Shown here: piece after piece, positions 31,529 through 37,049 of the stretch
Layout of the letters: each line of letters starts with the position of its first letter
Numbering within the stretch: the stretch's first letter is position 1
From: Verrucomicrobiaceae bacterium
GTDB taxonomy: Bacteria > Verrucomicrobiota > Verrucomicrobiia > Verrucomicrobiales > Akkermansiaceae
Direction of reading: 5' to 3'
Assembly (NCBI GenBank): GCA_027485615.1
Contig: JAIXQS010000121.1
Coordinates: 1 to 37,049, forward strand
Length of the DNA: 37,049 nt
The notes under the pieces: generated by a model
Databases searched by the model: none
What the model was told of the DNA's origin: nothing
What the model saw: only the letters and a program-made list of their open reading frames with translations
Translations under genes and position numbers: made by a program

Positions 31529-32575
31529 ATGGACGCTCTCATCACACACCTTGAGCACGGCGAGGAACTCAGCCCGCGCGAAATAGAAGTCGCCGCCGAA
31601 CTGCTGCTCGATCCATCCGTCGCCGATGAAAAGAAAGGCCGCCTGCTGCTCGCCCTCTCGGAAAAAGGGGAGACGCCTGCGGAGATCGCCGGTTTCGTGG
31701 AGTCGTTTCTTGAGCACGCGGTAGATCCCATGATCGGCGCGATGGAACTCGACGGCCCCACGCTCGATGTCTGCGGCACCGGCGGCGACCAGCTTGATCT
31801 TTTCAACGTTTCCACGACCGCGATGTTCATTGCCGCGGCGGCCGGCGCGGTGATAGTGAAACATGGCAATCGCGGCATCACCTCGAAAAGCGGAGGTGCG
31901 GATGTTCTGGAGGCGCTCGGTGTCCGCATCGACCTGCCGCCGGAGGGCTTCCGCCATTGCCTAGAAACGGCGGGTGTCGGATTCCTGTTCGCGCCGAATT
32001 ACCACCCGGCTTTCAAGGCCGTCGTGGGCGTCAGGAAAAGCCTCGCGGCAGCCGGGCACCGCAGCATCTTCAACCTGATCGGCCCCCTTCTCAACCCCGC
32101 CCGCCCCGAGTGCCAGCTCGTCGGCGTTTCCGACCGGTCACTTTGCCCCGCCTTTGCGGAAATCCTGCAGCGCCTCGGCAGGGAAAGCGCGTGGGTCGTC
32201 AGCGGCATGGCTTCCGGGCATCGCGCGGTGGACGAGGTCTCGCTGATGGGCTCCACGCTGATCTGCAAGGCCGGTGCCTATCAGGATCTCGAGGACGAGG
32301 AGATCAACCCCGAGGATTTCGGTTTCCGGAAAGCCCGCCTCGAAGACCTCCAAGGCGGCGACGCGAAAACCAACGCCGCCATCCTCGAGGCCATCCTTTC
32401 CGGCAAGGACACCGGGCCGAAGTGCGACATCGTCCTGCTCAACGCGGCCGCCGCCCTCGCCTGCGCCGGCCTCGCCGACCACATGGAGGACGCGATCGGC
32501 ATCGCCCGCGAAACGATCACCTCCGGCGCGGCCATCGAGCGCCTCCGGCTGCTTCAGGAAGCCAGCAGTTCTTAG
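31529..32575 (+). CDS. trpD: Anthranilate phosphoribosyltransferase
   Basis: TrpD joins anthranilate and PRPP to phosphoribosylanthranilate, the second committed step of tryptophan synthesis. The 348 residues contain LDVCGTGGDQ (PRPP loop), VKHGNRGITSKSGGADVLEA (anthranilate and Mg binding) and GHRSIFNLIGPLLNPARP, all family hallmarks. The length is normal. The gene is isolated from other trp genes. The ATG at 31529 has no Shine-Dalgarno sequence; three TTTGAA heptads end just before it. The convergent DUF808 gene ends 76 bp downstream, with no obvious terminator between them. Confidence 0.95.
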   Translation: MDALITHLEHGEELSPREIEVAAELLLDPSVADEKKGRLLLALSEKGETPAEIAGFVESFLEHAVDPMIGAMELDGPTLDVCGTGGDQLDLFNVSTTAMFIAAAAGAVIVKHGNRGITSKSGGADVLEALGVRIDLPPEGFRHCLETAGVGFLFAPNYHPAFKAVVGVRKSLAAAGHRSIFNLIGPLLNPARPECQLVGVSDRSLCPAFAEILQRLGRESAWVVSGMASGHRAVDEVSLMGSTLICKAGAYQDLEDEEINPEDFGFRKARLEDLQGGDAKTNAAILEAILSGKDTGPKCDIVLLNAAAALACAGLADHMEDAIGIARETITSGAAIERLRLLQEASSS

Positions 32576-32651
32576 ACTTTGAACGGCGTCGAAAAGCCCA
32601 TGCCGAGTTATCGAGTGCATCAGCCACGCCAAGACTCGCCGCCGACCCTAT

Positions 32652-33617
32652 TTAGGATCTCCCACGCATCACGCGCTTCATGATCGGCGCGATCACATTC
32701 CGCGCCAGGGGATCCACCAACGCGCCAATCACCACACCGAGCACAGCAGCGATGCCGGCTCCCACCGCCCAGTTCACCAAGCCACCCATGACGGGCACCG
32801 ATGCCGCAAGCGTTTTGGCCGCGTGCCGCACCATCTCCTCCGGGGCATGCACTCCCAGCACATGCAGCCCGTGAATCATGATCCCGCCGCCCACCCAGAG
32901 CATCGCCACCATCCCCACGATGGTTAGCGCTTTAAGGAAAAAGGGCATGCCCACCACGATGCCCCGGCCCAGCGCACGGCCTGCACGATTGGCCGACTGC
33001 GCCAGCGCCACGCCCAGATCATCCGCCTTCACAATCACCGCCACCGCGCCATAGACCAGAAAAGTCATAAAAATTCCCACGATCGCCAGCACACCGCCCT
33101 GCAACCAAAGGGGCGACGCCGCCACCGAATCGAGCGTAATCGCCATAATCTCCGCCGAGAGGATGAAATCCGTGCGAATCGCGCCCGCCACCCTTTCGTT
33201 CTCGACTTCCACCGCGCTCTGCCCGGTTGGCGCGGCGCTTTTCTTCGCTACGCCATCCCCCGGTTTCAGGAAATCCATCACCTTGTGATACCCCTCCAGA
33301 CAGAGAAACGCGCCGCCTGCCATCAGCAGCGGGGTGATCGACCAAGGCGCGAAAAAACTGAGAAAAAGAGCGCCCGGGAGCAGGTAGAGGAGCTTGTTCT
33401 TCAGCGAGCCCGTCGCGATCTTGCGGATGATCGGCAACTCCCGATCCGCTGCCAGACCGACCACATATCGGGGCGTCACCGCAGCGTCATCGATCACAAT
33501 CCCGGCGGCTTTGCCACTGGCCTTGGCCGCCTGTGCCCCGGCATCATCCAGCGATGCGGCCGCCACCTTCACAAGGGCGCTGATGTCATCGAGCAGGGCT
33601 ATCAATCCGCCGCTCAC
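32652..33617 (-). CDS. DUF808 family membrane protein
   Basis: The chosen start is GTG at 33617 (321 residues), because GGAGG (33628-33624) lies 6 bases before it and the product then begins MSGGLIALLDDISALVK, matching the family N-terminus. The longer frame starts at another GTG 18 codons upstream. The rest has the family segments DDAAVTPRYVVGLAADRELP and PLLMAGGAFLCLEGYHKVMD, about six hydrophobic helices, and ends in a basic tail (MKRVMRGRS). DUF808 proteins (YedI in E. coli) are inner-membrane proteins of unknown function. It is convergent with trpD and divergent from rpoD. Confidence 0.88.
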   Translation of the reverse strand: MSGGLIALLDDISALVKVAAASLDDAGAQAAKASGKAAGIVIDDAAVTPRYVVGLAADRELPIIRKIATGSLKNKLLYLLPGALFLSFFAPWSITPLLMAGGAFLCLEGYHKVMDFLKPGDGVAKKSAAPTGQSAVEVENERVAGAIRTDFILSAEIMAITLDSVAASPLWLQGGVLAIVGIFMTFLVYGAVAVIVKADDLGVALAQSANRAGRALGRGIVVGMPFFLKALTIVGMVAMLWVGGGIMIHGLHVLGVHAPEEMVRHAAKTLAASVPVMGGLVNWAVGAGIAAVLGVVIGALVDPLARNVIAPIMKRVMRGRS

Positions 33618-33623
33618 CGCCCA

Positions 33624-33628
33624 CCTCC
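33624..33628 (-). promoter_or_regulatory. Shine-Dalgarno site of the DUF808 gene
   Basis: GGAGG on the minus strand, 6 bases before GTG 33617. It is one of the few perfect sites in the window and decides this start. Confidence 0.7.
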
Positions 33629-33807
33629 AGGAAGAATCAAAATCCAATTCATCGCTTGCTGCGGGCGACACTCCCCAGCACCCGTCGTTTTAGCAAGTGA
33701 AGAAATCGCACTGTTGCAGGTCGGCCAACATGGATTCACAGCGCCCGTGTCTTGTGCGCGGCATGTTTCCCCGCCGGGCATGGGATTTTCTTTTTAAAAC
33801 TATCGCC

Positions 33808-33860
33808 TTGACGCTTTGCATGTTGCCCTCTTCATTCCGCCCGCCCGTGAAATTTTCACG
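33808..33860 (+). promoter_or_regulatory. Candidate rpoD promoter with a palindrome at the transcript start
   Basis: TTGACG (33808-33813) and TTCATT (33831-33836) are 17 bases apart. About 10 bases after the -10 lies the perfect palindrome CGTGAAA-T-TTTCACG (33846-33860), which could be an operator or a 5' hairpin. It is about 60 bp upstream of the rpoD ATG. The -10 match is weak (3 of 6). Confidence 0.4.
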
Positions 33861-33921
33861 TGTGCCCAGCTAATGGGTGAATTGTCTCCAGACATCCCGT
33901 TCCCAAGCCTCCTCGCTCCTC

Positions 33922-35952
<2,031 letters not shown>

Positions 35953-36012
35953 GTTATGCCGCGTTTCATTTTTCCGGCTGGAAAGGGCTGCGGGATCGAA
36001 ATAGGTTTCTGC

Positions 36013-37049
36013 ATGACCAGTTTTGCCTTCCGTGGGCTCATGTTCATGGGCCTCGCGTTTTCGCTCTGCGCTTGCGAGGTCAAGGCAGCGCCTGTGGAAG
36101 CCCCCGCAGCCATTCCCGTTGTCCTGACACCAGCCGGCATAACGCGCGGGGGGAAGCCCTACTTCGTCCAGGGAGTCGGCGGTGACACGCGGTTGCCGGA
36201 GTTGGCGAAACGCGGAGGAAATTCGATCCGCACCTGGTCAACCAACGGCCTCGACAAGATCCTTGATGAGGCGCACTCGCTCGATCTCACCGTCAGCGCG
36301 GGGATCTGGCTGGAAAGCGAGTGCAGCTGGTTCTCCTACAAAAACCCCGAGCACTGCGCGAAACAGGCCGAGCGGGTTAAGAAAGAGGTGATGGCATACA
36401 AAGACCATCCCGCGCTCCTAGCGTGGGGGATCGGTAATGAGTCCGAGGGCGATGGCACGGACACGGAATATTGGCAGCAGCTTGATCGCCTCGCGATTCT
36501 GGTGAAAGAGACCGATCCGAACCATCCGACCTTCACCGCCGTCGCCGGGCTGAATCCCGCAAAGAATGTGGCATTGAACAAGCACACACCCAACCTCGAT
36601 TTCCTCGGCATCAACACCTACGGCGCGGTCTTCGGCCTGCGCAAGCACCTGGAAAAGGTCGGTTGGACGCGCCCGTGGATTCTCACCGAATGGGGGCCGC
36701 GCGGCTTCTGGGAGAGCAAGAAAACCCCTTACGGCGCGCCGCTCGAACAGACCAGCGCCGAAAAGGCGGAGATGATGCGCACCGCTTATCAGAAAGTCCT
36801 GACCCCGGATGGCGGCTGTCTCGGCAACTACGCCTTTGTCTGGGGATGGAAATTCGAGGCCACGGCGACCTGGTTCGGCCTTTACACGCACGAGGGAGAC
36901 ACCACCGCATCCGTCGATGTTCTTGAGGAAACATGGACGGGAAAAGTGCCAACCAACCGTGCGCCCGCCGTCAAACCGATCAGCTCCCTACCCACGGCTG
37001 CCGTAGCTCCCGGCAACGTTTTCCGCGCCGAGACCTCCGCCTCCGATCC
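36013..37049 (+). CDS. GH2-like glycosidase-fold lipoprotein (3' end outside window)
   Basis: The frame starts at ATG 36013 (MTSFAFRGLMFMG) and stays open to the window end, 345 codons. The N-terminus is a signal peptide ending in LCAC, which fits a lipobox, so the protein is probably a lipoprotein. The rest looks like a GH-A clan TIM barrel, as in the catalytic domain of family 2 glycosidases. GIGNESEG has the acid/base E143 after Asn, and LTEWGPRGF has the candidate nucleophile E226. Near the end FVWGWKFEATATWFGLY is typical. The family's N-terminal beta-sandwich domains are missing, and a Pro/Ala linker suggests a second domain beyond the window. Substrate unknown. Confidence 0.75.
   Translation, partial: MTSFAFRGLMFMGLAFSLCACEVKAAPVEAPAAIPVVLTPAGITRGGKPYFVQGVGGDTRLPELAKRGGNSIRTWSTNGLDKILDEAHSLDLTVSAGIWLESECSWFSYKNPEHCAKQAERVKKEVMAYKDHPALLAWGIGNESEGDGTDTEYWQQLDRLAILVKETDPNHPTFTAVAGLNPAKNVALNKHTPNLDFLGINTYGAVFGLRKHLEKVGWTRPWILTEWGPRGFWESKKTPYGAPLEQTSAEKAEMMRTAYQKVLTPDGGCLGNYAFVWGWKFEATATWFGLYTHEGDTTASVDVLEETWTGKVPTNRAPAVKPISSLPTAAVAPGNVFRAETSASD

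Overview
The window looks like a chromosomal stretch of a Verrucomicrobiota bacterium, most likely of the Verrucomicrobiales (Akkermansiaceae/Verrucomicrobiaceae). This is inferred from gene content: a planctomycete-type cytochrome protein with DUF1587/1592/1588/1585 domains, an SHD1-domain protein, a PEP-CTERM exported protein, and an RpoD with a long Lys/Ala/Pro extension. The DNA is GC-rich with strong codon bias, so it is full of long antisense shadow frames. I see no prophage, insertion sequence, CRISPR array, tRNA or rRNA. Most genes are housekeeping genes.

Layout. 1-3738 (minus): str/S10 ribosomal operon rpsL-rpsG-fusA-rpsJ-rplC, without tuf, with a credible promoter at 3910-3960. 3961-4590: no intact gene, one possible decayed gene. 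4591-6271 (minus): tsaB and a histone-deacetylase-family protein. 6373-10047 (plus): an LptF/LptG-type permease, a SulP transporter and an rRNA 2'-O-methyltransferase, followed by a gutted metallophosphoesterase pseudogene. 10582-13283 (plus): a small unknown protein with a textbook terminator, a solitary nuoA, and a CysJ-type flavoprotein behind a hairpin-rich leader. 13296-14778 (minus): gcvT-gcvH without gcvP. 14843-18615 (plus): a rhomboid-like membrane protein with a zinc-ribbon-like tail, a TPR membrane protein and ComEC. 18616-19013: a structured non-coding gap. 19014-19832 (minus): PEP-CTERM protein, with a G-rich 40-bp tandem repeat upstream. 20052-22872 (minus): Nudix hydrolase, SHD1-metallopeptidase and rlmN in tight order. 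22968-25277 (plus): DUF1592-type cytochrome protein. 25311-26363 (minus): DUF2330 protein. 26403-31163 (minus): cbb3-oxidase assembly cluster ccoG, a 46-aa membrane protein, a SafE-like protein and ccoI. 31244-32575 (plus): DUF2256 protein and trpD. 32652-33617 (minus): DUF808 protein. 33922-37049 (plus): rpoD and a GH2-like lipoprotein cut by the window edge.

The least explained signal is a short A/T heptad element. It consists of about three RTTTRAA-like units, usually preceded by CTTCCTTGA, and lies directly before the start codons of unrelated genes: rplC, fusA, the HDAC-family gene, the SafE-like gene, ccoI (short form) and trpD. Several of these genes lack a Shine-Dalgarno sequence, and three appear to use TTG starts. 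Other items worth a second look are the G-tract tandem repeat before the PEP-CTERM gene, the unlisted 46-aa protein in the cco cluster, and two structured non-coding regions (11464-11535 and 18660-18792).
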